64,000 nucleotides of DNA from CAVTPD01 sp963736575 (GTDB taxonomy: Bacteria; Bacteroidota; Bacteroidia; Cytophagales; JAAEPT01), in NCBI GenBank assembly GCA_963736575.1, contig CAVTPD010000003.1, positions 434,001 through 498,000 on the forward strand, written 5' to 3'. Shown in pieces: positions 32,752 to 41,511 of the stretch. A program made the position numbers and the translations under genes. How positions within the stretch are numbered: position 1 is the first letter of the stretch; every line of letters begins with the position of its first letter. Below the pieces are notes generated by a model. It searched no databases, had not been told where the DNA came from, and saw only the letters and a program-made list of their open reading frames with translations.

Positions 32752-33531
32752 ATGAAGGTATCCGTAATAAAAGTAGGCGGCAACGTTATAGACAACCCCG
32801 AAATCTTAAGTGAATTCCTCACTATTTTTTCTAAAATAAAAGGACCAAAAGTATTGGTACATGGTGGTGGTAAAATTGCTACCGCATTAAGCAAAAAGAT
32901 GGGTATTGAACCCCAGATGGTCAACGGAAGAAGAATCACCGATAAAGATTCTTTAGAAATCGTAACCATGGTTTATGGTGGTTTAATAAATAAAAATATT
33001 GTAGCACAACTTCAAGCTACTGGCACTAATGCTATTGGTTTAACCGGTGCAGACGGTAACTTAATTGAAGCATACAAAAGACCTGTAAAAGATGTTGACT
33101 ACGGTTTTGTGGGTGATATTGAAAGAGTAAATCCAGAGGTTTTAATTGCTTTGTTAAAAGATGATATTAATCCCGTAATTGCCCCATTAACACACGACGG
33201 AAAAGGCCAATTGCTCAACACTAATGCTGACACTATAGCTTCGGCAATTGCAGTGGGGTTAAGCCATGTAATGGACGTAGAGTTAATTTATTGTTTCGAA
33301 TTAAAAGGTGTTCTAAAAGACTTTAACGATAAAGATTCTGTAATACCTTCTATAAGCTTAGCCGATTACCCTACATTAATTGAAAACAAAATTATTGCAG
33401 ATGGAATGATTCCTAAAATCGACAATTGTTTTGATGCTATAAATGCCGGTGTAAGCCAAGTAAGAATTTGCCACGCTTTAGAATTAGACCATTTAGAAAA
33501 AGGCAATATTGGTACTGTTTTTAGAAAGTAA
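32752..33531 (+). CDS. argB: N-acylglutamate kinase
   Basis: A 259-residue amino acid kinase-fold enzyme that phosphorylates N-acetylglutamate (or N-succinylglutamate in succinyl pathways). KVGGNVI near residues 7-13, VLVHGGGKIAT (39-49) and the C-terminal Asp/Lys region IIADGMIPKI are the expected nucleotide- and substrate-binding motifs. ATG 32752 is preferred to the TTG directly before it. It is 20 bp upstream of argE and probably co-transcribed with it. Confidence 0.93.
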   Translation: MKVSVIKVGGNVIDNPEILSEFLTIFSKIKGPKVLVHGGGKIATALSKKMGIEPQMVNGRRITDKDSLEIVTMVYGGLINKNIVAQLQATGTNAIGLTGADGNLIEAYKRPVKDVDYGFVGDIERVNPEVLIALLKDDINPVIAPLTHDGKGQLLNTNADTIASAIAVGLSHVMDVELIYCFELKGVLKDFNDKDSVIPSISLADYPTLIENKIIADGMIPKIDNCFDAINAGVSQVRICHALELDHLEKGNIGTVFRK

Positions 33532-33550
33532 ATAATTAAAATACCCTTTT

Positions 33551-34621
33551 ATGAATCTTGAAATCAATACGCTTTACGAAGATGCACTAGCCCTTCTAAA
33601 ACAATTAATTGCCACCCCTTCCTTAAGCAAAAAAGAAGATAATACGGCGGTTTTAATTCAAGAATTTTTAGAAGAAAAAGGAATAGAAACCCAACGATTA
33701 AAAAATAACATTTGGGCCAAAAACAAACATTTCGATCCTAGTAAAAAAACAGTTTTGCTCAACTCACACCACGATACTGTTAAACCCAATAATGGGTACA
33801 GCAAAGATCCTTTTTCGCCTATTGAAAAAGACGGTAAATTATATGGTTTAGGCAGTAACGATGCCGGCGGTTGTTTAGTAAGCTTAATAGCAAGCTTTGT
33901 TTATTTCTACGGAAAAGAAGATTTAAACTTTAATTTAATTTTAGCAGCTACCGCCGAAGAAGAAATTTCCGGACCAGATGGGATTGCGTTGTTGCAAGCA
34001 GAATTACCCGAAATTGATTTGGCTATCGTAGGAGAACCTACAGAAATGCATGCCGCTATTTCTGAAAAAGGCTTAATGGTTATTGAAGGCGAAGCCATTG
34101 GTAAAGCAGGCCATGCCGCCAGAAACGAAGGCGTAAATGCCATATATATTGCCGTGGATGACATTCAATGGATAAAGAATTATAAATTCCCAAAAGAATC
34201 TACTGTGCTTGGCCCCATTAAAATGACAGTTAGTGTAGTAAACGGAGGCCAGCAACATAACGTAGTACCCGATTCTTGCACGTTTTTAATTGATGTACGC
34301 AGTAATGATGCATATACCAACGAAGAGATCTTTAACATTATCAATGAAAACACCAAGTCTAAACTGAAAGCACGTTCTTTCCGTTTACAACCTTCTTTTA
34401 TTAGTACAGAACATCCTTTTGTTAAAATAGCCATTGAAGACGGTGCCGAAACATACGGTTCACCAACTATGTCTGATCAGGCGCTTTTACGTTGTACTTC
34501 AATAAAAATGGGACCTGGTAAATCGGAACGTTCACATACGCCAGATGAGTTTATATTTCTTTCTGAAATTGAGGAAGGGATCAAAAAATACATCACCCGT
34601 TTAGAAAAGTACTTAAACTAA
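33551..34621 (+). CDS. argE: N-acylornithine/citrulline deacylase (M20 family)
   Basis: A 356-residue M20 metallohydrolase. The dinuclear zinc ligands are in LNSHHDTV (about 72-79), GSNDAGG (near 106), the catalytic Glu pair in TAEEEISG (near 138) and GEPTEM (near 160); MGPGKSERSHTPDEF near the C-terminus holds the last His. It removes the acyl group from N-acylcitrulline (the ArgF' product) or N-acylornithine. It is the last gene of the cluster; argH, usual at this position in related genomes, is absent. Confidence 0.88.
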   Translation: MNLEINTLYEDALALLKQLIATPSLSKKEDNTAVLIQEFLEEKGIETQRLKNNIWAKNKHFDPSKKTVLLNSHHDTVKPNNGYSKDPFSPIEKDGKLYGLGSNDAGGCLVSLIASFVYFYGKEDLNFNLILAATAEEEISGPDGIALLQAELPEIDLAIVGEPTEMHAAISEKGLMVIEGEAIGKAGHAARNEGVNAIYIAVDDIQWIKNYKFPKESTVLGPIKMTVSVVNGGQQHNVVPDSCTFLIDVRSNDAYTNEEIFNIINENTKSKLKARSFRLQPSFISTEHPFVKIAIEDGAETYGSPTMSDQALLRCTSIKMGPGKSERSHTPDEFIFLSEIEEGIKKYITRLEKYLN

Positions 34622-34646
34622 AAAAGGGGCTAAAAGCCCCTTTTTT
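34620..34646. terminator. Bidirectional terminator after argE
   Basis: AAAAAAGGGGC / GCCCCTTTTTT form an 11-bp perfect stem with a 5-nt loop TAAAA, beginning inside the argE stop codon. It serves argE and the convergent lipoprotein gene. Confidence 0.9.
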
Positions 34647-34665
34647 ATAACTATATAAAATAGTC

Positions 34666-35586
34666 TTATTTTAAAACTTTAACAGAAATATCAAGTACTC
34701 CATTAAATCCATCATCATCTGGATTAGTAATATCGTTAACTATAATAAGTCCTTTACTACCATTCTCAGTCATAAATTCAATAACATCTCCTACTTCAAC
34801 ATCAATTACTTGACCTGCCGAAACATCTATATCTTGAAGATCTTCTACCGTAGCTTCGAAATAAGAAATATCACTCATTTGGTAATAAACTTCTAAACCA
34901 TCAAGACCTGTAGTCAATCCTTCACCGTCTCTAGCAGCGCTAGACATGATTTTATCAGAAATAGTTATACTTGAACCACCAGTTTGCGCATAAGTAATAT
35001 CAATTATAGACTTATTTGCTGCAAATTGAGAACCTGTGTAAACCATTCCTGTACTTGAAGAAAAATAAGATCCCTGAGAAGCTCCTTGTGCCCCTAATAA
35101 TTTAGCAGAATACTCAGTTACTTCAGCTGGTACTTCTACATCAATTGTAACTGTTTTAGTTGTAGTCATATCATCTTTATCCGTAACGGTAAAGCTATAG
35201 GTTAATGTACCTGTTGCTTCTGGAACAGTAATAGTTACAACTGTAGTAAAATCTTTTTGATCAGAACCTTTAAGCATTACTAAAGGACCCGTAATATCAG
35301 AATTATCTAATTCTGAAAAACTAATACCACTAGCAGGAATAGCCAAACCTTTATCTAAAGTTACAGCTAACATATCCATGTCTCTATCTGCTTTTTCAAC
35401 ATTAAGTTTAACTTGGAATGATCCGTTTGGTGCTACTGTTGCAGATGAAGTAACATAATCTGCTTCGTCATCACTTGCAAAAAAGCTAATACTTGGACCT
35501 GAAACATCGTCATCCTTCTTACAACTAGTAAAAAGTACTGTTGCTGCAATAAAAAGATTGGCAGCGATTAGTGATAATTTTCTCAT
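34666..35586 (-). CDS. Lipoprotein with Ig-like domain, unknown function
   Basis: A 306-residue exported protein. Residues 1-21 form a lipoprotein signal with LFTSC as the lipobox, followed by KKDDD, the Lys/Asp-rich pattern that often directs Bacteroidota lipoproteins to the cell surface. Residues 30-150 look like an Ig-like/PKD strand set (FTVTDKDDMTTTKTVTI), and the remainder is beta-rich. No enzyme motif is visible. It is monocistronic and divergent from the peptidase gene. Confidence 0.7.
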   Translation of the reverse strand: MRKLSLIAANLFIAATVLFTSCKKDDDVSGPSISFFASDDEADYVTSSATVAPNGSFQVKLNVEKADRDMDMLAVTLDKGLAIPASGISFSELDNSDITGPLVMLKGSDQKDFTTVVTITVPEATGTLTYSFTVTDKDDMTTTKTVTIDVEVPAEVTEYSAKLLGAQGASQGSYFSSSTGMVYTGSQFAANKSIIDITYAQTGGSSITISDKIMSSAARDGEGLTTGLDGLEVYYQMSDISYFEATVEDLQDIDVSAGQVIDVEVGDVIEFMTENGSKGLIIVNDITNPDDDGFNGVLDISVKVLK

Positions 35587-35660
35587 ACTGTGTTTGTTTT
35601 TAATTAACTGGTTTAAATTTATCTAAAATCTAATTCATAATACAAACAATCTTATCCTAT

Positions 35661-37800
35661 ATGAAAGAAATATTTGTACTACTTGTTTTCATAACAACTA
35701 CTTTACCGAGTTTTAGTTCAGAAGAAAGCCTTTTAAAGAAGATTTGGTTGGAATATCAATTCTATCCTAGAATGCTTCCTAATGAACAATTCATTAACGG
35801 AGATTCGTTGTTATTTAGCTTACAACAAAAGGATGGGCTTTTGGTTCAAAAAAAAGATATAAATTTTAATGCGTTAGATACAATTTTCTTTTCTACCGAT
35901 TCTTTTTTTATTAAAAACACTGTAGATGAAGTTCTTAACCTTAACCAACATCTTCTTTTAAAAACGAACAGCCAATCTTTGTATAGAAGTTCATTTTCTA
36001 GTGAATTGTATATCATTACGCCTACAAAAAAAGTTGATACTATTAGTTTAGGTAAAACCTTAGTTGCAAAAGCATCTCCCAATAAACAATTTGTTTCTTA
36101 TGTTGAAGACAACAACCTGTTTGTTTATAACCTTCAGTCTAAAAAAACAAAACTGCTTACTACAGATGGCAAAACCAACCAAATTATAAACGGATATCCC
36201 GACTGGGTTTATGAGGAAGAATTTGTGATGGAAGAAGCCTATCACTGGAATTCTAATTCTGAAAAAATAGTCTATTTACAATTTAACGAGACCGAAGTTC
36301 ATACTTATCAATTAAGTCAATACAATTTTGATTCTTACCCTGAATTAACTTCTTACAAATACCCAAAAGCAGGTGAAAAAAATTCTTCGGTAAGGATTAA
36401 ACTAAGTAAAATTAATGAAGAGCAAAACTTTACCCTTTATGAATTAAAGGAAAACGAAGAATACATCCCTTACCTAAATTGGTTAAACCAAGAGGAAATA
36501 ATCTTTATTACGCTAAACCGACTTCAGAATAATCTAAAAATTAAAGCTACTGAATACAGAAACCGGAGAACTAAAAATACTTCGCGAAGAGAAGAGCGAT
36601 ACCTATGTAGAGCTCCCGCAGATTAAACTAACAACTGAAGGTCAAATTTTTCTTACTTCTGAAATAGATGGGTTCAGACACATTTATCAATTATTAACTA
36701 CTGGGGAATTTCAACAACTTACCTCTGGTGAATTTGAAGTGATAGAGTTGTCATCTGTAACAGATGATAAAATCTTTTACACCTCTAATCAGGAAAATTT
36801 AAACGGACAGTTTGTGCACCAACACAACCGAGCAGATAAAAAAGATGCGCTTATATCCCCTACTTTCGGCACAGCAGACATTTCTTTTTCAGAAGGAATG
36901 AAATATTATTATTTAACACATTCCGCATGGAATCAAGCACCCATTAAAACACTACATCTCACCCAAACCAATGAGTTGGTTAAAACAATCTACAAAGACT
37001 CTACTTTACAGGGAAAAGTAACAAACCATTGTGTTGCTACTAAAGAATTCACCACAGTTACAATGGCCGACGGAAGTACGTTTCCTGCTTGGGTAATGAA
37101 ACCTTCAAAAATTAAAAAGAAAGAAAAACTACCCGTTTTAATTTATACCTATGGCGGCCCAGGTTACCAGACCGTAAAAAACCAATACGATCCTTTTAAC
37201 TTTTTTTGGTACCAACAATTGGTTCATAAAGGATACATGGTTATTTCGGTAGATGTAAGAGGTAGTGGCGGTAACGGAAAAGATTATCGCAACCAAACCT
37301 ATGCTGAATTGGGTTTAAAAGAAAGTGAAGATTTGGCCAAAGTAAGCCAGTACTTAAAAACGCTGCCTTATGTAGACCCAGCAAGAATTGGGATTTGGGG
37401 CTGGAGTTACGGTGGTTATTTAAGTTGTTTATCCATTACAAAAGAACACAAGCATTTTAAAACAGCAATGGCAGTAGCCCCTGTAACACACTGGAAATTC
37501 TACGACACCATATATACAGAGCGCTACATGAAAACACCTTCGGGTAATGAAAACGGTTATGCTTCAAGCTCCCCTATTACGTATGCAGATTCGTTACAAG
37601 GCAATTTATTAATTGTTCACGGAATGAAGGACGACAACGTTCACCCACAAAACAGTTATGAGTTTATTAATGCATTGATTACCGCGGGTAAAGATTTTGA
37701 TGTAAAAATTTATCCCAACAGAAATCATAGTATTTTTGGTGGGAACACCCGTTATCACTTATTTACAACACTTGAAAATTACTTATTAAAGAAACTATAA
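35661..37800 (+). pseudogene. Dipeptidyl peptidase IV-like S9 peptidase, interrupted by a one-base frameshift
   Basis: The signal peptide and beta-propeller part are read from 35661 to a stop at 36626; the rest of the propeller and the catalytic domain continue in the next frame to 37800. The two frames join at the A5 run 36536-36540: removing one A gives NNLKLKLLNTETGELKILRE and a 712-residue protein, the usual DPP IV length. The catalytic parts are intact (GWSYGGY, HGMKDDNVH, NRNHSIFGG), with a propeller arm containing the Glu pair EEEFVMEEAY. DPP IV removes Xaa-Pro dipeptides from peptides in the periplasm or outside. It could be a true pseudogene, an assembly error or slippage at the A run. 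Confidence 0.85.
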
Positions 37801-38330
37801 TGAGTGCTATACTACCTCCTTTTAACGTATTTAAATGGATTGAAGAAAACAGAGGTTTATTAAAACCTCCTGTAGGCAATCAGCAAATCTATAAAGACAA
37901 CGAAAACTTTATTGTTATGGTTGTTGGTGGGCCAAATTCCAGAAAAGACTTTCACTACAACGAAACGGAAGAATTGTTTTTTCAGTTGGAAGGTGATATA
38001 AACGTCCGTATAATGGAAGACGGGCTCCCTAAAGACATTTCTATCAAAGAAGGGGAAATGTTCTTACTACCCCCTAAAGTCCCGCATTTACCCCAGAGAG
38101 GGCCAAAAACAGTAGGTTTAGTTTTCGAATTGTATAGAAATGCACCTAAGAAAGATGGCATGCTTTGGTATTGCGAAAACTGCAACCATAAACTATATGA
38201 AGAGTACTTTGAATTAGAAGATATTGTAACGCAACTTCCTATAGTAATGAAAAAATTTTATGCTTCGGAAAGTTTAAAGACCTGCATTGAATGCGGCCAT
38301 GAAATGGAAGCACCAGAAAGTTTTAAATAG
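37800..38330 (+). CDS. nbaC: 3-hydroxyanthranilate 3,4-dioxygenase
   Basis: A 176-residue cupin dioxygenase of the kynurenine route to quinolinate/NAD or tryptophan breakdown. The Fe ligands His52, Glu58 and His96, Arg48 and Arg100 (substrate-binding) match the bacterial enzyme. Cys125/Cys128 and Cys162/Cys165 (CENC and CIEC) form the rubredoxin-like metal site of the bacterial type. Its ATG overlaps the peptidase stop (TAATG), implying translational coupling. No other kynurenine pathway gene is in the window. Confidence 0.93.
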   Translation: MSAILPPFNVFKWIEENRGLLKPPVGNQQIYKDNENFIVMVVGGPNSRKDFHYNETEELFFQLEGDINVRIMEDGLPKDISIKEGEMFLLPPKVPHLPQRGPKTVGLVFELYRNAPKKDGMLWYCENCNHKLYEEYFELEDIVTQLPIVMKKFYASESLKTCIECGHEMEAPESFK

Positions 38331-38453
38331 TTTTGAGCCGTGTATATTGAGTAATAAATCATAAAGCATTTATAAAATACCCAGCCCTATTATTCCCATC
38401 TAAGGTTGAGATTTTATAGTAGTTACAATAATGAATACACAGTTGCTCTAAAC

Positions 38454-38485
38454 AAAAAAAGCCCTTCTTTCGAAGGGCTTTTTTT
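38454..38485. terminator. Terminator of the tRNA-like transcript
   Basis: A7 then GCCCTTC (38461-38467) / GAAGGGC (38472-38478), loop TTTC, then T7. It is perfect and usable in both directions; on the minus strand it begins 4 nt after the 3' end of the tRNA-like element, showing that this transcript ends there. Confidence 0.88.
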
Positions 38486-38488
38486 ATG

Positions 38489-38646
38489 CTGTAGGGGAGG
38501 GATTCGAACCACTCAAGGTGCAGTTAGCTGCGAACCAGTTATCGCCCGCGCGGACTTAGTGGTCAACCCTCAAGTTAGATCGCGTTTATCCTGTTATCAC
38601 CACCCCCGAGACAGGAGGGCACGTCTGCCAGTTTCGTCACCCTACA
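38489..38646 (-). ncRNA. tRNA-like element A (Leu-like body, apparent GUC anticodon, very long variable region)
   Basis: Read on the minus strand, acceptor arms TGTAGGG (38646-38640) and CCCTACA (38496-38490) pair perfectly with G at position 73. Next come TG, a D-arm ACG-AAACTGGCAGA-CGT like that of tRNA-Leu, an anticodon arm CCCTC-CTGTCTC-GGGGG with U33 and apparent anticodon GUC (U at 37, where a purine is normal), an 88-nt variable region, and the T-loop TTCGAAT. The T-stem pairs only if one base is bulged (GAG-T-GG with CCCTC). No CCA is encoded. It is 158 nt, too long for a tRNA. It could be a decayed tRNA or a specialised tRNA-like RNA; element B argues for the latter. Confidence 0.6.
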
Positions 38647-38670
38647 GTATGGATGAAATTAAATATGTAG

Positions 38671-38787
38671 CTGTAAGAGAGGGATTCGAACCGCTCACAA
38701 GGTGATTAGCTCCAACGAATTGGAATTTCTCTCATCTTCCTCGCCCCCGAGACAGGAGGGTGCGTCTGCCAGTTTCGCCATCCTACA
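38671..38787 (-). ncRNA. tRNA-like element B (paralogue of A)
   Basis: Same layout as element A: acceptor TGTAGGA / TCTTACA (one G-U) with G73, D-arm GCG-AAACTGGCAGA-CGC, an identical anticodon arm CCCTC-CTGTCTC-GGGGG, and T-loop TTCGAAT with the same one-base bulge (GAG-C-GG). Its variable region is 47 nt and holds TCCAA-TTCG-TTGGA, a UUCG-capped hairpin. Compared with A, the 10-25 pair is G-C instead of A-T and the 7-66 pair A-T instead of G-C: compensatory changes that keep the fold. It lies upstream of A on the same transcript, 24 bp apart. Confidence 0.6.
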
Positions 38788-38957
38788 GTATGATTCCCCG
38801 ATTGAGAACAAGACGAAATTACGACATAAGATTTAAAAACTAAACATTACCACAAAGTATTTTACATATAATAGTAAATATTCAGTTTACTCACTATATA
38901 TCTGAATATCATTCAATACACAAATACAAACAAAGTAGCTTACAAAATATTGTTCAA

Positions 38958-38988
38958 CAAAAAAGGCTACCCTTTTGAGGTAGCCTTT
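38958..38988 (-). terminator. Terminator of the ATP synthase operon
   Basis: AAAGGCTACC (38962-38971) / GGTAGCCTTT (38979-38988), 7-nt loop, with the A-run at 38958-38964 giving the U-tract on the minus strand, 21 bp after the atpG stop. Confidence 0.88.
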
Positions 38989-39009
38989 CTATAAATATAG
39001 TTTTTTGGA

Positions 39010-39900
39010 TTATTTGCTTTGAGCTAATGCTTCGGCACCACCAACAATTTCTAAAATCTCTGTTGTAATAGCTGCCTGACGTGTTCTATTGTAAACTAAG
39101 TTTAGTTCTTTCAATAGATCGCCTGCATTATCCGTTGCTTTATCCATAGCCGTCATCCTTGCACCATGTTCAGAAGCGTTAGATTCTAAAACATACTTGT
39201 AGAATTGCAATTTTAAAGATTTAGGAATTAACTCTTCAACAATCTCTTTCTTGCTAGGCTCAAAGATATAATCTATCTCTTCAGCTGTAGTATACTCTTC
39301 TTCTGTTTCTGCAGCAACCAATGGTAAAAACTGTTCTACTTCAATTATTTGGGTAGCTACGTTTTTAAATTCATTATACACAACTTCTACTTTAGCGTAT
39401 TGGTTGTCTAAAAAAGAATTCATAACCTGTTCGGCAGCAACTTTCACTTTATCAAAAGATAAATTGTGAAAGATGTTCACATAGTCTTTTATGATGTTGA
39501 ACCCTCTTTTTTCAAAGAATTCAAACCCTTTTTTACCAATACATAAAAGAGTTAATTTACCTTCTTCTTTATGAGTAGGGTATTTTTCTTCAATTAAAGA
39601 AATTACTCTTTTTTGAACGTTGGCATTAAAAGAACCACAAAGACCTCTGTCAGAAGTTATAACAACAATTAATACTTGATCTGAATCTTTCTCAATTCCG
39701 TAGACATTATCTGATGCGTCTACACCAGAAGCCACGCGTTGCAAAATTTCGGATAGTTTTGAAGCGTATGGTCTAAGCTGAATAATAGAATCCTGCGCGC
39801 GTCTTAACTTAGCAGCTGCTACCATTTTCATGGCTTTAGTAATCTGCTGGGTAGAGCTTACAGAACCTATCCTATCACGTACTTCTCTTAAACTTGCCAT
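39010..39900 (-). CDS. atpG: ATP synthase gamma subunit
   Basis: A 296-residue rotor shaft subunit of F1. The N-terminal coiled coil starts ASLREVRDRIGSVSSTQQIT, the central domain includes VITSDRGLCGSFNANV (typical SDRGLCG), and the C-terminal helix ends NRTRQAAITTEILEIVGGA. The central region has an insertion (about 195-220) usual in Bacteroidota gamma subunits. It is the last gene of the operon, 17 bp after atpA. Confidence 0.97.
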   Translation of the reverse strand: MASLREVRDRIGSVSSTQQITKAMKMVAAAKLRRAQDSIIQLRPYASKLSEILQRVASGVDASDNVYGIEKDSDQVLIVVITSDRGLCGSFNANVQKRVISLIEEKYPTHKEEGKLTLLCIGKKGFEFFEKRGFNIIKDYVNIFHNLSFDKVKVAAEQVMNSFLDNQYAKVEVVYNEFKNVATQIIEVEQFLPLVAAETEEEYTTAEEIDYIFEPSKKEIVEELIPKSLKLQFYKYVLESNASEHGARMTAMDKATDNAGDLLKELNLVYNRTRQAAITTEILEIVGGAEALAQSK

Positions 39901-39917
39901 CTCTTAGATTATCCTAA

Positions 39918-41492
39918 TTAAAATTTTGCTGCAATGTCTTTAGCAACTTGCTTAAGTACACTTGTTGCTTCATCTGTTAATTTACCAGCTCCTAATGCTT
40001 TCATTTCTTCAGCATGGCTATTTTTAAGAACAGATAAATATTCAGCTTCAAACTCTCTTACTTTTTCTACTGGTACTTTGTCCATTAAACCGTTAGTAGC
40101 CGCATAAATAATAGCTACTTGGTCTTCTACAGCAAAAGGAGTGAATTGAGGTTGTTTAAGTATTTCTACGTTACGTTTACCTCTTTCAATAATTAATTTT
40201 GTAGAAGCGTCTAGGTCAGAACCGAATTTAGCAAATGCTTCTAATTCTTTGTACTGTGCTTGATCTAACTTAAGCGTACCCGATACTTTCTTCATGGATT
40301 TAATCTGAGCAGCACCACCAACACGAGATACCGAAATACCTACGTTAATTGCAGGACGGATACCTGCGTTGAATAGATTTGACTCTAAGAAAATCTGACC
40401 ATCTGTAATTGAAATTACGTTGGTAGGAATATAGGCAGAAACATCACCTGCTTGAGTTTCGATAATAGGAAGGGCTGTTAATGAACCACCGCCTTTTACT
40501 TTGTCTTTTAAACTTGCTGGAAGATCGTTCATATCTTTAGCCAATTTATCAGAAGCGATAACTTTGGCAGCACGCTCTAATAATCTTGAGTGAAGATAGA
40601 ATACATCACCTGGGTAAGCCTCACGGCCTGGAGGTCTTCTAAGAAGCAATGATACTTCACGGTAAGCTACAGCTTGTTTAGATAAATCATCATAAACAAC
40701 TAAAGCGGGTCTACCAGTATCTCTAAAATATTCACCAATAGCAGCACCTGTAAACGGGGCATAGAATTGTTTTGGAGCTGGCTCTGAAGCAGAAGCAGCT
40801 ACAACAACTGTATAATCCATTGCGCCACCTTTTTCAAGAGCGTTAACAATTTGTGCAACTGTAGAGGCTTTTTGGCCTATTGCAACATAAATACAGAAAA
40901 CTGGCTCTCCTTTTTCAAAGAATTCTCTTTGGTTAAGAATAGCATCAATAGCTACCGCTGTTTTACCAGTTTGTCTATCACCAATAATAAGCTCTCTTTG
41001 TCCACGTCCAATAGGAATCATGGAATCAATTGCTTTAATACCAGTCTGTAAAGGTTCGTTTACGGGTTGTCTAAAGATAACACCTGGCGCTTTACGCTCA
41101 ATAGGCATTTCAAAAGTTTCACCAACTACGGGCCCTTTACCATCTATAGGCAGACCTAATACATCAACTACACGACCAACAAGACCTTCACCTACTTTTA
41201 CAGAAGCTATTTCTCCTGTTCTTTTTACGGTTGCGCCTTCTGTGATTTCTTCTGCGTCTCCAAGTAACACTGCACCCACATTGTCCTCTTCAAGGTTCAA
41301 AGCCATTGCTTCAACGCCATTTTCAAAGCGCAAAAGCTCACCTGCTTGAACATTGTTAAGTCCATATATACGAGCAACACCATCACCAATCTGAAGAACT
41401 GTACCTACTTCTTCAAGTTCAGCTTCCGATTTAAAATTAGATAGCTGTTCTCTTAAGACAGCTGATACTTCATCAGGTTTAATACCTACCAT
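39918..41492 (-). CDS. atpA: ATP synthase alpha subunit
   Basis: A 524-residue non-catalytic nucleotide-binding subunit of F1. The P-loop GDRQTGKTA (near 170-178), the DELSD-like VVYDDLSKQAVAYR, and the conserved arginine in NVGISVSRVGGAAQ (arginine finger) are present. It alternates with three beta subunits in the catalytic hexamer. atpD and atpC, which encode beta and epsilon, are not in this operon; they are at a separate locus in this phylum. Confidence 0.98.
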   Translation of the reverse strand: MVGIKPDEVSAVLREQLSNFKSEAELEEVGTVLQIGDGVARIYGLNNVQAGELLRFENGVEAMALNLEEDNVGAVLLGDAEEITEGATVKRTGEIASVKVGEGLVGRVVDVLGLPIDGKGPVVGETFEMPIERKAPGVIFRQPVNEPLQTGIKAIDSMIPIGRGQRELIIGDRQTGKTAVAIDAILNQREFFEKGEPVFCIYVAIGQKASTVAQIVNALEKGGAMDYTVVVAASASEPAPKQFYAPFTGAAIGEYFRDTGRPALVVYDDLSKQAVAYREVSLLLRRPPGREAYPGDVFYLHSRLLERAAKVIASDKLAKDMNDLPASLKDKVKGGGSLTALPIIETQAGDVSAYIPTNVISITDGQIFLESNLFNAGIRPAINVGISVSRVGGAAQIKSMKKVSGTLKLDQAQYKELEAFAKFGSDLDASTKLIIERGKRNVEILKQPQFTPFAVEDQVAIIYAATNGLMDKVPVEKVREFEAEYLSVLKNSHAEEMKALGAGKLTDEATSVLKQVAKDIAAKF

Positions 41493-41511
41493 TCTGATTA
41501 AGTTTTATTAT

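Larger units (their letters stand above)
38331..39009. other. Non-coding stretch holding the tRNA-like pair and two terminators
   Basis: This 680-bp spacer contains a terminator (38454-38485), two tRNA-like elements on the minus strand, a possible promoter for them (TAATTTCG, minus strand, 38821 to 38814) and the atp operon terminator (38958-38988). The 100-codon frame at 38406-38705 is an artefact of the tRNA-like sequence. The rest is AT-rich with nothing recognisable. Confidence 0.7.

Noticed and set aside
38406..38705. 100-residue open frame on the plus strand
   Set aside because: It translates the complement of the tRNA-like elements and a terminator; GGIRTT and REGFEP are typical artefacts of tRNA T-arms read as protein.
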